From assembly GCA_045646845.1 (NCBI GenBank), contig JAZRLO010000005.1:1-44053 (forward strand): a stretch of DNA of 44,053 nt, given 5' to 3'. The position numbers were made by a program, and so were the translations under genes. This DNA is from HGM04593 sp045646845. Its GTDB lineage: Bacteria; Bacteroidota; Bacteroidia; Bacteroidales; Bacteroidaceae. The notes below the pieces were generated by a model. The model saw only the letters and a program-made list of their open reading frames with translations, was not told the DNA's origin and did not search any database. This document shows, piece by piece, positions 6,255 to 15,090 of the stretch. Position 1 is the stretch's first letter; each line of letters starts with the position of its first letter.

Positions 6255-8183
6255 ATGCAAAAACTAAAGGAACAACTTGCGCGAATCTTTGATAATAACT
6301 TGCGCACAAAGCAGTGGGAGAACTATCCCGATTACATAATTATAGGTCTTATCGTATTGAGCACTCTTTCGGTGTTCATATCGACGTTTGATGTGAGTCC
6401 CCTTTGTGAGAAGGTGCTTTCGGTGATTGACATTGTAACAGTTATTGCCTTTACCATTGAGGTTACGTTACGAATTTGGGCTGCCGATGCTATCGACGAC
6501 AAGTACAAGGGCTTCTGGGGTAGGGTGAGATATTGCTTTACTTTCTATGGCTTGATAGATATTCTTGCCACGTACACCTTTTATATCCAGATGTTTATAC
6601 CGGTACCATACTCGGTGTTCAAGGCTTTGCGCGTGCTGCGTCTGTTGAGGGTGTTCCGCTACATGCACTCGTTCCGGCTGTTGCAGATAGCCGTTTCGTC
6701 AAAGGCGAAGGAGATGTGGGTATCGTTGCAGTTCCTTGTGATTGTGACGCTGATACTCTCCTTCGTATTGTTCTTCTATGAACACGATGCACAGCCCGAT
6801 GTTTATGACAACGGCTTCAAGTCGGTGGTGTGGGCTTTCGCACAGTATGTGGGTGACCCCGGCAACTTTGCCGACACTCCGCCGATAACCCTTGTCGGCA
6901 GGATAATCGCATGCATTATAGGTCTTCTTGGTATTGCTCTGTTCGCCGTTCCTGCCGGCCTTATCGGTGCTGGATTCTCTGAGGCAATGGAGGACGACAA
7001 GAACGAGGAAAAATTGGCAGAAAACAGTGTAAAGCTGCATAAGCGTTTCCGTCGCATAGCGCAGTCGGCATCGTGGATACGCGATAAAGGGGGATACAAG
7101 ATTACTCTTAAATATGTCCCACGCTACCGTTCATACGAACATATTCAGGTAAGGACAGGAATGACTGATGCCGAGATTGTTGAGACTGTGGGGAACTGCC
7201 CGGATATGCGTCTGGTTGACCTTGGAACAACGCAACGCGAGGATGACAAGCAGCATAGCGGCATTGCAGTGGCGCATTTCCCCTTGAACAACGAATATGG
7301 CTGTTTCATTGACCGTCACTCCGATGTAACCATTGTGGCACCTGTTGCTGTCACCCATCCCGGTACGGGACATTTTGCCTTCAGCCTTGCGGCGATGGGC
7401 GGTTTCAATTATGTAAGTAAGGAACTCTCTCCCAACCCCGACGACCCGTTCGGTTTCTACTCTATGCAAAAGGGTAATCTTGCACTCATAGGCGATGAAA
7501 AGATGAAGCGCGAGGTTGAACTGCAGGCGATTCATTTCATGGACGACCTTGCTACGCTTAAACAGAACAGCGAGGCTGCCGGCCGCAAGCATTGGTTCAT
7601 ATTTGTCATGGGTACCACAAAATCGGTCGATTGTCAGATGCATTTCTGGCGTCTGGCAACTGATAATGCCAAAGAACTTGCGCGTCGCATTGTCAAGGGT
7701 ACCGAGTATGGCAGTACGGTGCTTGAAGAGAGCGAGGACGTGTTGCAGAATATTTTCACTGCCTCAAAAGAGGCTCTTGCCAAGTTCGAGGTTACAATAA
7801 AAGGTGAAAAGCAACCTGTTGCGGTGTGCATGGATAATTGTGACTTGCTGAAGAGTGTCTCCAAGTCAAACATAATGTGCCGCGTGGGTGGCGGAATCTC
7901 CTGCAACGCATTTACCCTGCGCGTGGGTTATGAGGTGCTTATGTTCCACAACAGCCACCTTCTCGTCACAAAGGAGCTCGCCGACATCATCAAGGCGCAG
8001 GTTGAGCCTAATCATGAGATACCGGCAGAAGCTATAAAGTGCTTTATGAAGGAGGGTGATGGTTACGCCGACGACTATAACTGCAATGACGTCTTTGAGC
8101 ATAATGCCCAAAAGCTCAAAAATATGATAGACAAGTGCAAAAAAGAGCTGGAGCATAAATACAAGGGGAAACATATAGCGTAA
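6255..8183 (+). CDS. Voltage-sensor ion channel with unusual pore loop and large C-terminal region
   Basis: The 642-residue product has the six-helix plan of voltage-gated cation channels. S1-S3 lie within ~27-115. An S4 sensor at ~122-145 carries regularly spaced arginines (FKALRVLRLLRVFRYMHSFR). S5 is at ~155-173, a pore loop at ~188-210, and S6 at ~212-238. The expected potassium filter TVGYGD is not present; the equivalent segment reads AQYVGDPGNF around Y198-G203, so ion selectivity is uncertain. Residues ~245-642 are cytoplasmic, not obviously an RCK domain, and unrecognised. The ATG is 65 bp after the RT gene with no terminator seen between, so cotranscription is possible, but it may be an independent gene. 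Confidence 0.8.
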   Translation: MQKLKEQLARIFDNNLRTKQWENYPDYIIIGLIVLSTLSVFISTFDVSPLCEKVLSVIDIVTVIAFTIEVTLRIWAADAIDDKYKGFWGRVRYCFTFYGLIDILATYTFYIQMFIPVPYSVFKALRVLRLLRVFRYMHSFRLLQIAVSSKAKEMWVSLQFLVIVTLILSFVLFFYEHDAQPDVYDNGFKSVVWAFAQYVGDPGNFADTPPITLVGRIIACIIGLLGIALFAVPAGLIGAGFSEAMEDDKNEEKLAENSVKLHKRFRRIAQSASWIRDKGGYKITLKYVPRYRSYEHIQVRTGMTDAEIVETVGNCPDMRLVDLGTTQREDDKQHSGIAVAHFPLNNEYGCFIDRHSDVTIVAPVAVTHPGTGHFAFSLAAMGGFNYVSKELSPNPDDPFGFYSMQKGNLALIGDEKMKREVELQAIHFMDDLATLKQNSEAAGRKHWFIFVMGTTKSVDCQMHFWRLATDNAKELARRIVKGTEYGSTVLEESEDVLQNIFTASKEALAKFEVTIKGEKQPVAVCMDNCDLLKSVSKSNIMCRVGGGISCNAFTLRVGYEVLMFHNSHLLVTKELADIIKAQVEPNHEIPAEAIKCFMKEGDGYADDYNCNDVFEHNAQKLKNMIDKCKKELEHKYKGKHIA

Positions 8184-8448
8184 CGGAATATTGTGAGTGG
8201 CCTTGCATATATAGGAACGTAGGGGTTCAGGAATCCCACGCTGGGTGTCTATCTCGAGTGGTGGGACTACCTGGCATATACGTTGCAGCAGGTGTTGTCG
8301 AAACTGAAATTTGGAAACTGAAGGGTGACTGCGAAACTGACCAACAAATGGCAACCCTGTTTTACTGTTGGGTTTTCCTCTTGCTTTTGTGCTGTATATA
8401 CGAAACGGCGTTTTTCTACGTTATTAAGTGTGTAGAATATTTTGCGTC
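8184..8448. other. 265-bp intergenic region with a possible stem-loop
   Basis: No convincing gene lies here. A stem can be drawn from CAGG-AA-TCCCAC (about 8228-8237) to GTGGGA-CTA-CCTG (about 8260-8272), with a ~20-nt apical part. A second weak stem, CCAACA with TGTTGG, is near 8341-8372 and is followed by a T-rich run that could serve as a terminator for the channel gene. A 64-codon ORF overlapping the kinase start lacks recognisable features. Confidence 0.3.
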
Positions 8449-9597
8449 ATGAAGTGGTTCAGCAATTTCAGGTATATCAAATACCTTCTTATAATAGTGG
8501 CGGCTGTAATAGCCGCCGTATCGCTCTTGGTTTCAAACTCCTTGGTCGAGGATTTGAAGCAGGAAGAGGAACGTAAAATGGAAGTGTGGGCTTCGGCCAT
8601 GGGGTCGCTCATCAGTGCCGAGGAGAATGCCGACGTTTCTCTTGAACAGGACATACTTAGCGGCAATGCTACAATACCTGTGGTGCTTACCGATGCAAGC
8701 GGTTCCATAATGCAGTACAACAATATTGAATTGGATGCCGATGCCGATACTTTGTCCGTGCTTATGGAACGTGCGGCAAGTATGCGCCGTGCCGGAAGGG
8801 TTATCCCCATCCCTATGGGCGAACTCGGCGAGCAGTATGCCTGCTACGATGATTCCATGATACTGACCAAACTGGCATACTACCCTTATGTGCAGCTGGC
8901 TGTCGTACTTCTTTTCTTCCTTATCTGCTTTGTCGCTATCCTCAATTCAAAGCGTGCGGAACAGAACCGTGTATGGGTCGGCCTTTCCAAGGAGACTGCG
9001 CATCAGTTGGGTACGCCGATATCGTCGCTGATGGCATGGACCGAGGTCTTGAAGGAAAAGTATCCCGGCGATGAACTCGTTCCCGAAATGGAGCACGACG
9101 TGGCGCGCCTGCAACGTGTGGCGGAGCGTTTTTCCAAAATCGGTTCGAAACCCGACCCTGAGGCTATGGATGTGACGGCTGTCGTGTCGGGTGCTGTCGA
9201 TTATGTCAGACGCCGTAGTCCGGCAAAAGTGGAGTATTCTGTCGCTTATCCCAAGAATCCGGTTCTAGTACGCATGAATGCGCCGCTTATAGAGTGGGTT
9301 ATGGAGAATCTGTGCAAGAACGCCGTGGATGCGATGGACGGTGCAGGAAAGATTACAGTGACCGTCGCTCATGACAATGACAAGGTGTTCATAGAGGTGG
9401 CCGATACAGGCAAGGGTATAGCCAAATCGCTGCGCAAAAGGGTTTTCGAGCCCGGATACACTACAAAGAAACGCGGCTGGGGGCTTGGATTGTCGCTTGC
9501 CAAAAGAATTGTCGAGGAGTATCACAAGGGACGTATATTTGTCAAGAATTCTGCTGTCGGCCGTGGCGCGACATTCCGTATTGAACTAAAAAAGTAA
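8449..9597 (+). CDS. Membrane sensor histidine kinase
   Basis: The 382-residue product starts at ATG 8449 (MKWFSNFRYIKYLLIIV). An upstream in-frame start at 8428 would add seven residues and is less likely. Two membrane segments, at ~11-30 and ~147-168, enclose a periplasmic sensor of about 115 residues. The dimerisation/phosphoacceptor helix holds H185 in KETAHQLGTPISSL. The HATPase_c domain shows the N box ENLCKNAVDAMD, the G1 box DTGKGIA and the G2 box GWGLGLSLA. It would autophosphorylate and pass phosphate to a response regulator. No response regulator gene is adjacent, so the partner is encoded elsewhere. The signal sensed is unknown. Confidence 0.92.
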   Translation: MKWFSNFRYIKYLLIIVAAVIAAVSLLVSNSLVEDLKQEEERKMEVWASAMGSLISAEENADVSLEQDILSGNATIPVVLTDASGSIMQYNNIELDADADTLSVLMERAASMRRAGRVIPIPMGELGEQYACYDDSMILTKLAYYPYVQLAVVLLFFLICFVAILNSKRAEQNRVWVGLSKETAHQLGTPISSLMAWTEVLKEKYPGDELVPEMEHDVARLQRVAERFSKIGSKPDPEAMDVTAVVSGAVDYVRRRSPAKVEYSVAYPKNPVLVRMNAPLIEWVMENLCKNAVDAMDGAGKITVTVAHDNDKVFIEVADTGKGIAKSLRKRVFEPGYTTKKRGWGLGLSLAKRIVEEYHKGRIFVKNSAVGRGATFRIELKK

Positions 9598-9610
9598 AGT
9601 TTTTCGGCAT

Positions 9611-9646
9611 TTTAGATGTTTCTAAAGAATTTTATTACTATCTTTG
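9611..9646 (+). promoter_or_regulatory. Promoter for the DUF177-rpmF operon
   Basis: An exact TAnnTTTG -7 box (TATCTTTG) lies at 9639-9646, with a T-rich -33 region around 9611-9622 that is not a perfect TTTG. It leaves a leader of about 75 nt before the DUF177 gene. Confidence 0.6.
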
Positions 9647-9727
9647 TGTCCTAAATTCGGATAGTGCGGATGTGAGGCACTGCTTTAAGATGCTTATATT
9701 GTTGAATGTGATGATTTTATAGTTGCG

Positions 9728-10267
9728 ATGGGAAGATTTGATAAGTACAATGTAAACCTTAAAGGTTTGAAGACCTCTGCTCTTGAAATGGAGTTTGACC
9801 TCGATAACGCCTTTTTTGCCGATATCGATGGTGAGGATTTCCAAAAAGGTACAGTCAAGGCTGTGGTGACGGTAAAAAAGAACCGTGAAATTTTCGATTT
9901 CTCGTTTGCCTTGAACGGTACGGTAGTTGTTCCTTGTGACCGTTGTCTCGATGATCTCGAGATTGAAGTGGCCACAGAGAACACTTTGAGAGTGAAATTC
10001 GGTGAAGACTACATAGACGAAGGTGATATTGTGGTTGTTCCCGAACAGGACGGTGACATAAACATTGCCTGGTATCTGTACGAATTTATCGTGTTGGCAC
10101 TGCCAATGAAGCGTGTTCATGCTCCCGGCAAGTGTAATCACGAGATGACCGGAAGACTGCGCAAGCATTCGGCAGAAGACGCAACGGAGGATGCCGGTGC
10201 TGAGGAACAGGAGATTGATCCGCGTTGGGCCGGTCTCAGGAATTTGCAGATAGAAGAAGATAATTAA
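9728..10267 (+). CDS. DUF177 (YceD) family protein
   Basis: The 179-residue product shows the DUF177 core with the CxxC motif VPCDRCLDDLEIEV near residue 77, followed by an acidic tail. Members of this family are encoded almost universally next to rpmF, as here (28 bp upstream of L32). In plants and bacteria they are linked to 23S rRNA accumulation and large-subunit assembly. No signal peptide or membrane segment is present. Cotranscription with rpmF from the promoter near 9640 is likely. Confidence 0.92.
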   Translation: MGRFDKYNVNLKGLKTSALEMEFDLDNAFFADIDGEDFQKGTVKAVVTVKKNREIFDFSFALNGTVVVPCDRCLDDLEIEVATENTLRVKFGEDYIDEGDIVVVPEQDGDINIAWYLYEFIVLALPMKRVHAPGKCNHEMTGRLRKHSAEDATEDAGAEEQEIDPRWAGLRNLQIEEDN

Positions 10268-10295
10268 AGAAGAATATAATTAAAAAGTTAGAAAA

Positions 10296-10481
10296 ATGGC
10301 ACATCCTAAAAGAAGACAGTCAAAGACTAGAACTGCCAAGAGAAGAACTCATGACAAGGCAGTAGCTCCTACATTGGCAATTTGCCCCAACTGTGGCGAG
10401 TGGCACGTTTATCACACCGTATGCGGTGCGTGCGGTTATTACAGAGGCAAGCTTGCTGTAGAGAAAGCTGCTAATGCCTAA
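10296..10481 (+). CDS. rpmF: 50S ribosomal protein L32
   Basis: This 61-residue basic protein begins MAHPKRRQSKTRTAKRRTHD, the classic L32 N-terminus. It retains a four-cysteine zinc-binding ribbon (CPNCGEWH ... CGACGYYRG). Length is normal for the family. It is the second gene of the DUF177-rpmF pair and is followed by a strong terminator region. Confidence 0.97.
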   Translation: MAHPKRRQSKTRTAKRRTHDKAVAPTLAICPNCGEWHVYHTVCGACGYYRGKLAVEKAANA

Positions 10482-10492
10482 ATAACATTCTG

Positions 10493-10573
10493 CCGCAGAT
10501 GCTTGCGCATGTGCGGGAGTTTTTGTCACAAGACAAAAACGCACCTATACAGTCACTGATAGGTGCGTTTTTT
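10493..10573 (+). terminator. Terminator downstream of rpmF, with alternative hairpins
   Basis: Three stems are visible. Hairpin 1 at 10493-10516 pairs CCGCA with TGCGG. Hairpin 2 pairs GTTTTTGTC 10519-10527 with GACAAAAAC 10532-10540. The terminator proper pairs AAAAACGCACCTAT 10535-10548 with ATAGGTGCGTTTTT 10559-10572, followed by T residues. Hairpins 2 and 3 share 10535-10540 and cannot form together completely. Confidence 0.85.
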
Positions 10574-10593
10574 CGCTTTTAAGTAGTCATATT

Positions 10594-11478
10594 ATGCATA
10601 AAGCCGGTTTTGTAAATATCGTGGGCAACCCCAACGTCGGCAAATCGACGCTGATGAATCTGCTTGTGGGGGAGAGAATATCCATTGCGACATTCAAGGC
10701 ACAGACAACACGCCACAGGATTATGGGTATCCTGAACACCGATGAGGCGCAGGTCGTCTTTTCGGATACTCCGGGTGTACTCAAGCCCAACTACAAGTTG
10801 CAGGAAGCTATGCTGCGCTTCTCGCGCAGTGCGTTGCGTGATGCCGACGTGCTCCTGTATGTAACGGACATGGTGGAAACACCCGAGAAGAACAGCGACT
10901 TCATTGATGAGGTGCGCAAACTCGATGTCCCCATCCTTGTACTTATCAACAAGATTGACCTGAGCAATCAGGAGGAACTTGTGAAAAAGGTGGAGCAATG
11001 GCACGAGATTATTCCTGAGGCCGAGATTCTGCCGATATCGGCAATAGCGAAGTTCAATATCGATGCCGTAATGCGTCGTATCATGGAACTTCTGCCCGAA
11101 TCGCCACCGTACTTTGAGAAGGATGCCCTTACCGACAAGCCTGCGCGTTTCTTTGTCACTGAGATAATACGTGAAAAGATTCTGTTGCATTATGACAAGG
11201 AGATACCGTACGTATGTGAGGCTGCCGTTGAGCATTTCAAGGAGGATGAGGGAAAGATATACATCAAGGCCCTCATCTATGTGGAACGTGACTCGCAGAA
11301 GGGTATAATAATAGGCCATGAGGGCGCGGCTCTCAAGAAGGTGGCAACGGATGCCCGCCGTGAACTTGAGAAATTCTTTGGGAAAAGGATTTTTCTGGAA
11401 ATTTATGTGAAGGTCGATAAGGACTGGCGCAACAGCGACAGGCAGCTGCGCCGTTTCGGGTATGACCAGAAAGATTAA
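10594..11478 (+). CDS. era: GTPase Era
   Basis: The 294-residue product has the Era layout. The N-terminal G domain carries G1 GNPNVGKST, G3 DTPG and G4 NKID. The C-terminal KH domain carries GIIIGHEGAALKK followed by the Era-typical ARRELEKFFGKRIFLEI. Era binds the 3' end of 16S rRNA and acts in 30S maturation. It is 36 bp upstream of der on the same strand, and the two ribosome-assembly GTPases probably form an operon. Confidence 0.97.
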   Translation: MHKAGFVNIVGNPNVGKSTLMNLLVGERISIATFKAQTTRHRIMGILNTDEAQVVFSDTPGVLKPNYKLQEAMLRFSRSALRDADVLLYVTDMVETPEKNSDFIDEVRKLDVPILVLINKIDLSNQEELVKKVEQWHEIIPEAEILPISAIAKFNIDAVMRRIMELLPESPPYFEKDALTDKPARFFVTEIIREKILLHYDKEIPYVCEAAVEHFKEDEGKIYIKALIYVERDSQKGIIIGHEGAALKKVATDARRELEKFFGKRIFLEIYVKVDKDWRNSDRQLRRFGYDQKD

Positions 11479-11514
11479 TCAACTGTAAAACAGGTTTGGA
11501 ACAAATATAGGATT

Positions 11515-12828
11515 ATGGGAAATCTGGTAGCTATAGTAGGTCGTCCCAATGTGGGTAAATCGACACTTTTCAACCGCCTGACTGAGACCAAGCAGGCGAT
11601 AATCTCGGACGAAGCCGGTACGACACGTGACCGCCAGTACGGACGTTGCCTGTGGTGCGGCAAGGAGTTCTCCCTTGTAGATACGGGCGGTTGGGTCAGA
11701 AACTCGGATGATGTGTTCGAAGAGGCCATCTGTGACCAGGTTACGCTGGCTCTCGAGGAGGCAGATGTCATTCTCTTCGTGGTAGATGCGATGAACGGTC
11801 TGACCGATCTTGATATGGAGATGGCTTCGATGCTCCGCCGTTCGAAGAAGCCGGTGCTTGTCGTTGCAAACAAGGTCGATACATATGAGATGCAGTATGC
11901 CACAGCCGAGTTCTACAGCCTTGGACTCGGTGATATGTACAGCATATCGGCGGCGAACGGCAGCGGTACCGGTGACCTGCTCGACGAAATTGTCTCGAAG
12001 TTTACAAAGGAGGCCGAAGAGGCTCCCGAGGAGAATATCCCGCGCTTTGCCGTTGTTGGCCGCCCGAATGCCGGAAAGAGTTCTATTATTAATGTCTTTT
12101 TGGGTGAGGACCGCAATATAGTTACCAATATAGCTGGTACGACGCGTGATTCAATTCTTACACGTTATACGAAATTCGGCTTTGACTTCTATCTTGTCGA
12201 TACTGCGGGAATACGCAAGAAGGGCAAGGTTACAGAGGATATCGAGTATTATTCAGTGCTCCGTTCTATCCGTGCCATAGAGAATAGTGATGTCTGCATT
12301 CTCATGATTGACGCTACACGCGGTATAGAGTCGCAGGACTTGAACATATTCTCCATCATACAGCGTAACCAGAAGAGCCTTGTCGTTGTGGTCAACAAGT
12401 GGGACCTTGTTGAAGACAAGAGCGAGAAGGTGCAGAAGTTCTTTGAGAATGCCATCCGAGAGCGTGTCGCTCCATTTGTCGATTTCCCCATCATCTTCAC
12501 TTCGGCAGTGACCAAGCAACGCGTGTTCAAGGTTCTTGAGACTGCCAAAGAGGTGTATCTCAATTCGAAGACAAAGATTTCTACAGCAAAGTTCAACGAG
12601 GAGATGCTGCCCCTTATCGAAGCTTATCCGCCACCATCGACCAAGGGCAAGTATATAAAGATAAAGTACTGTATGCAGTTGCATGAAACACGTGTGCCCT
12701 CTTTCCTCTTCTTTGCCAACCTGCCGCAGTACGTGAAGGAACCATACAAGCGTTTCCTTGAAAACAAAATCCGCGCAAAGTGGAATTTCCACGGAGTGCC
12801 TATGAATATATTCATAAGGCAGAAGTAA
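11515..12828 (+). CDS. der: GTPase Der (EngA)
   Basis: The 437-residue product has two tandem GTPase domains, the hallmark of Der. The first P-loop is GRPNVGKST near residue 10, and the second is GRPNAGKSS near residue 181. A C-terminal KH-like domain of about 85 residues follows. Der works in 50S subunit assembly. The gene follows era and ends before a large convergent terminator shared with the minus-strand ABC-F gene. Confidence 0.97.
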   Translation: MGNLVAIVGRPNVGKSTLFNRLTETKQAIISDEAGTTRDRQYGRCLWCGKEFSLVDTGGWVRNSDDVFEEAICDQVTLALEEADVILFVVDAMNGLTDLDMEMASMLRRSKKPVLVVANKVDTYEMQYATAEFYSLGLGDMYSISAANGSGTGDLLDEIVSKFTKEAEEAPEENIPRFAVVGRPNAGKSSIINVFLGEDRNIVTNIAGTTRDSILTRYTKFGFDFYLVDTAGIRKKGKVTEDIEYYSVLRSIRAIENSDVCILMIDATRGIESQDLNIFSIIQRNQKSLVVVVNKWDLVEDKSEKVQKFFENAIRERVAPFVDFPIIFTSAVTKQRVFKVLETAKEVYLNSKTKISTAKFNEEMLPLIEAYPPPSTKGKYIKIKYCMQLHETRVPSFLFFANLPQYVKEPYKRFLENKIRAKWNFHGVPMNIFIRQK

Positions 12829-12845
12829 TTTGTTTTGAAGTCCAT

Positions 12846-12957
12846 AACAAAGAGAGTGACTCAAAAGTCCTATTCTTGAACATGCAATCCCCACCAGAGC
12901 ATATTCTGATGGGGATTGTATTCTTTGTAAAATAGCTTTTGGGTCACCCTCTTTGTT
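12846..12957. terminator. Bidirectional terminator between der and the ABC-F gene
   Basis: A nested inverted repeat: the outer arm at 12846-12867 (AACAAAGAGAGTGACTC...) pairs with 12936-12957, and an inner stem pairs CAATCCCCA with TGGGGATTG around 12883-12920. The outer right arm overlaps the stop codon of the ABC-F gene (12956-12958). Its core is shared with the terminator at 19063-19096. Confidence 0.8.
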
Positions 12958-14824
12958 ATGCGAATTCGCTCAGTTCGAGCCAGCGCATGCTCTTTTCGTC
13001 TATGAGTGTAATGACCTCCTGTATGCGCATCGATTTTTTCACCAGAGTGCCGTTGTCGAGTATGCCGCTGCTCATCTCCTGTTCTATGGCGGCTTTCTCC
13101 TCCTCCAATGCCATTATTTCCTCTTCGAGACTTTCATACTCCTTGCGTTCCTTGAATGTAAGTTTGCGCTTTGTTTCGGTACGGTAGCTCTGTTTAGGAG
13201 TATTCTTTGCGGCCTTCTCAGCAGCCTCCTTTGCGGCCGCGGCTTTTTGCTCTTCGCGCCAGTCGCGCCATTCGCTATAATTGCCCGGGAAGTCTTTTAT
13301 GTCGCCGTTGCCGTTGAATGCAAATATGTGATCGACAACCTTGTCCATGAAATAACGGTCGTGGCTAACCACAATCACGCATCCCTTGAAATCGCAAAGA
13401 TACTCTTCGAGCACCTGCAGCGTTTCTATGTCGAGGTCGTTGGTAGGCTCGTCAAGCACCAGAAAGTTCGGGTTGGCCATCAGTACCGTGCAGAGGTAGA
13501 GACGGCGTTTTTCTCCACCGCTCAGCTTATATACATAGCTGTACTGTTTTTCAGGAGTAAACAGGAAGTGCTGTAGGAACTGCGATGCAGTGAGCATTTT
13601 TCCTGCAACAGGGATGACCTCGGCAATGTTCTTTACCACATCGATGACTTTCATCTCCTCGTTGAACGAGAGGCCGTCCTGGCTGTAGTAGCCCCATTTT
13701 ACAGTCTCTCCCACTTCGATTGTTCCGCTGTCGGGGGCTGTGCGCCCGAGCAACATCTTGATGAATGTCGATTTCCCGGTGCCGTTGTTGCCTATGATTC
13801 CCAGTTTCTCGTAGCGTGCGAAGGTGTAGTAGAAGTCCTTTGTTATCACCTTGTCGCCGAATGCTTTCGAGAGGGCTTTGATTACGAATATCTTATTGCC
13901 GATGTATTGAGATTTTATCTCAAGCGAGACTTTGCTGTCGTCGCGCATTGCTGCAGCCTTTTCTTCGAGTTTGTAGAACGCGTCTATGCGGTACTTTGCC
14001 TTGTGTGCGCGTGCTTGAGGCTGGCGGCGCATCCAGTCGAGCTCCTTGCGCAGCAGGTTACGTGCGCGTGCTGTCTCTGCCGCAAGGTTCTGCAGACGTT
14101 CCTCACGCTTCTGCAGAAAATAGCTGTAGTTGCCCTTGTAACGATAGACCCGCTGATCGTCAATCTCTATAATCTCGTTGCATACGTTGTCCAGGAAGTA
14201 GCGGTCGTGCGTTACCATGAGGAGGCTGCCGCTCATGCGCGAAAGATGCTCCTCGAGCCACTCTACCATCTCCATGTCAAGGTGGTTGGTCGGCTCATCA
14301 AGTATCATAAGCTCGGGTTCTTCTATGAGTACGGCTGCAAGTGCCACACGTTTCTTCTGTCCTCCTGAAAGTTCCTTTATGGGCTGGTTGAAGCGGTTGA
14401 TTTTAAGTCTGGAAAGAACCTGCTTTGCTCTGTTCTCATAGTCCCATGCCTGCAGACGGTCCATCTCCTCCATCAGTTGTTGCAGGTTGCTGTGGTCGCC
14501 GCTCTCTATTGCCTCTTCGTATCGTGCTATGATTCCGGCCTTCTCGCTGTTGCGTTGCAGGCAGGCCTCTATGACGGTAAGTTCGCCGTCAAAATCTGGT
14601 TCCTGCTCCAGATAGCCGACCCGTATGCCGTTACGCAGTGTTATCTTGCCGTCCTCGTGCGGTTCTTCGCCTGCGACAATCTTCAGTAAAGTGCTTTTGC
14701 CTTTGCCGTTGCGTGCGATGAGTCCTATCCGCTGACGTTCTTCAACGGTAAACGATATGTCGCTGAAAAGTACAAGGTCGCCGAAGCTTTTCGATATGTT
14801 CTCTATCTGCAGGTCTATAGCCAT
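12956..14824 (-). CDS. ABC-F ATPase, Uup-like
   Basis: The 622-residue soluble protein has two ABC domains and no membrane segments. Domain 1 has the P-loop ARNGKGKST, the signature LSGGQKKR and the Walker B ILDEPTNHLD. Domain 2 has GNNGTGKST, LSGGEKRR and LDEPTNDLD. The linker between them is the basic helical pair typical of ABC-F proteins (LRKELDWMRRQPQARAHKAK). A charged C-terminal coiled coil at about 545-622 matches the Uup C-terminal domain. ABC-F proteins act on ribosomes; Uup also binds DNA and is linked to precise excision of transposons. Assignment to Uup over other ABC-F branches rests mainly on the C-terminal coiled coil. Confidence 0.92.
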   Translation of the reverse strand: MAIDLQIENISKSFGDLVLFSDISFTVEERQRIGLIARNGKGKSTLLKIVAGEEPHEDGKITLRNGIRVGYLEQEPDFDGELTVIEACLQRNSEKAGIIARYEEAIESGDHSNLQQLMEEMDRLQAWDYENRAKQVLSRLKINRFNQPIKELSGGQKKRVALAAVLIEEPELMILDEPTNHLDMEMVEWLEEHLSRMSGSLLMVTHDRYFLDNVCNEIIEIDDQRVYRYKGNYSYFLQKREERLQNLAAETARARNLLRKELDWMRRQPQARAHKAKYRIDAFYKLEEKAAAMRDDSKVSLEIKSQYIGNKIFVIKALSKAFGDKVITKDFYYTFARYEKLGIIGNNGTGKSTFIKMLLGRTAPDSGTIEVGETVKWGYYSQDGLSFNEEMKVIDVVKNIAEVIPVAGKMLTASQFLQHFLFTPEKQYSYVYKLSGGEKRRLYLCTVLMANPNFLVLDEPTNDLDIETLQVLEEYLCDFKGCVIVVSHDRYFMDKVVDHIFAFNGNGDIKDFPGNYSEWRDWREEQKAAAAKEAAEKAAKNTPKQSYRTETKRKLTFKERKEYESLEEEIMALEEEKAAIEQEMSSGILDNGTLVKKSMRIQEVITLIDEKSMRWLELSEFA

Positions 14825-14845
14825 AAATTCTATTCAATTTGACCG

Positions 14846-14877
14846 CTAAGATAATAATTTATGTATTTATAGGCAAC
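14846..14877 (-). promoter_or_regulatory. Probable promoter for the ABC-F gene
   Basis: Read on the minus strand, TATCTTAG (one mismatch to TAnnTTTG) lies at 14846-14853, with a TTG-containing -33 region about 20 bp upstream at 14874-14877. It sits about 20 bp before the start codon. Confidence 0.45.
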
Positions 14878-15026
14878 TGTGCGGTGCGGTTTGGCGAGTT
14901 TCCGTTCTTTTTATTCAACGTGAACAAAGAGAGGGCATATACTTTCGTTGCTTTTATTATATGCTAAAGTACTTACAACAAATATCTGCTTGAAGCGAGC
15001 GGAAGCACCCTCGATAAAGTTGAATT
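14878..15026. other. Intergenic region between ABC-F promoter and lipoprotein terminator
   Basis: No gene is seen. Positions 14922-14936 repeat the AACAAAGAGAGGG word found in the arms of the terminators at 12846 and 19063, but without the matching second arm, so it may be a decayed copy. Confidence 0.35.
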
Positions 15027-15081
15027 ACAACATAAAGCAGGGCGAACCATTCATGTTTTGGTTCGCCCTGCTTTATGTTGT
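15027..15081 (-). terminator. Long perfect hairpin terminator after the lipoprotein gene
   Basis: A perfect 23-bp stem joins 15027-15049 (ACAACATAAAGCAGGGCGAA...) to 15059-15081, with a loop of 9 nt. It lies 9 bp beyond the stop codon of the minus-strand lipoprotein gene, which it probably terminates. Confidence 0.8.
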
Positions 15082-15090
15082 CTTCTTGTC

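Noticed and set aside
8258..8452. 64-codon ORF before the histidine kinase
   Set aside because: It overlaps the kinase start and has no recognisable features.
12953..13576. 207-codon plus-strand ORF inside the ABC-F gene
   Set aside because: Shadow ORF opposite the conserved second ABC domain and C-terminal coiled coil.
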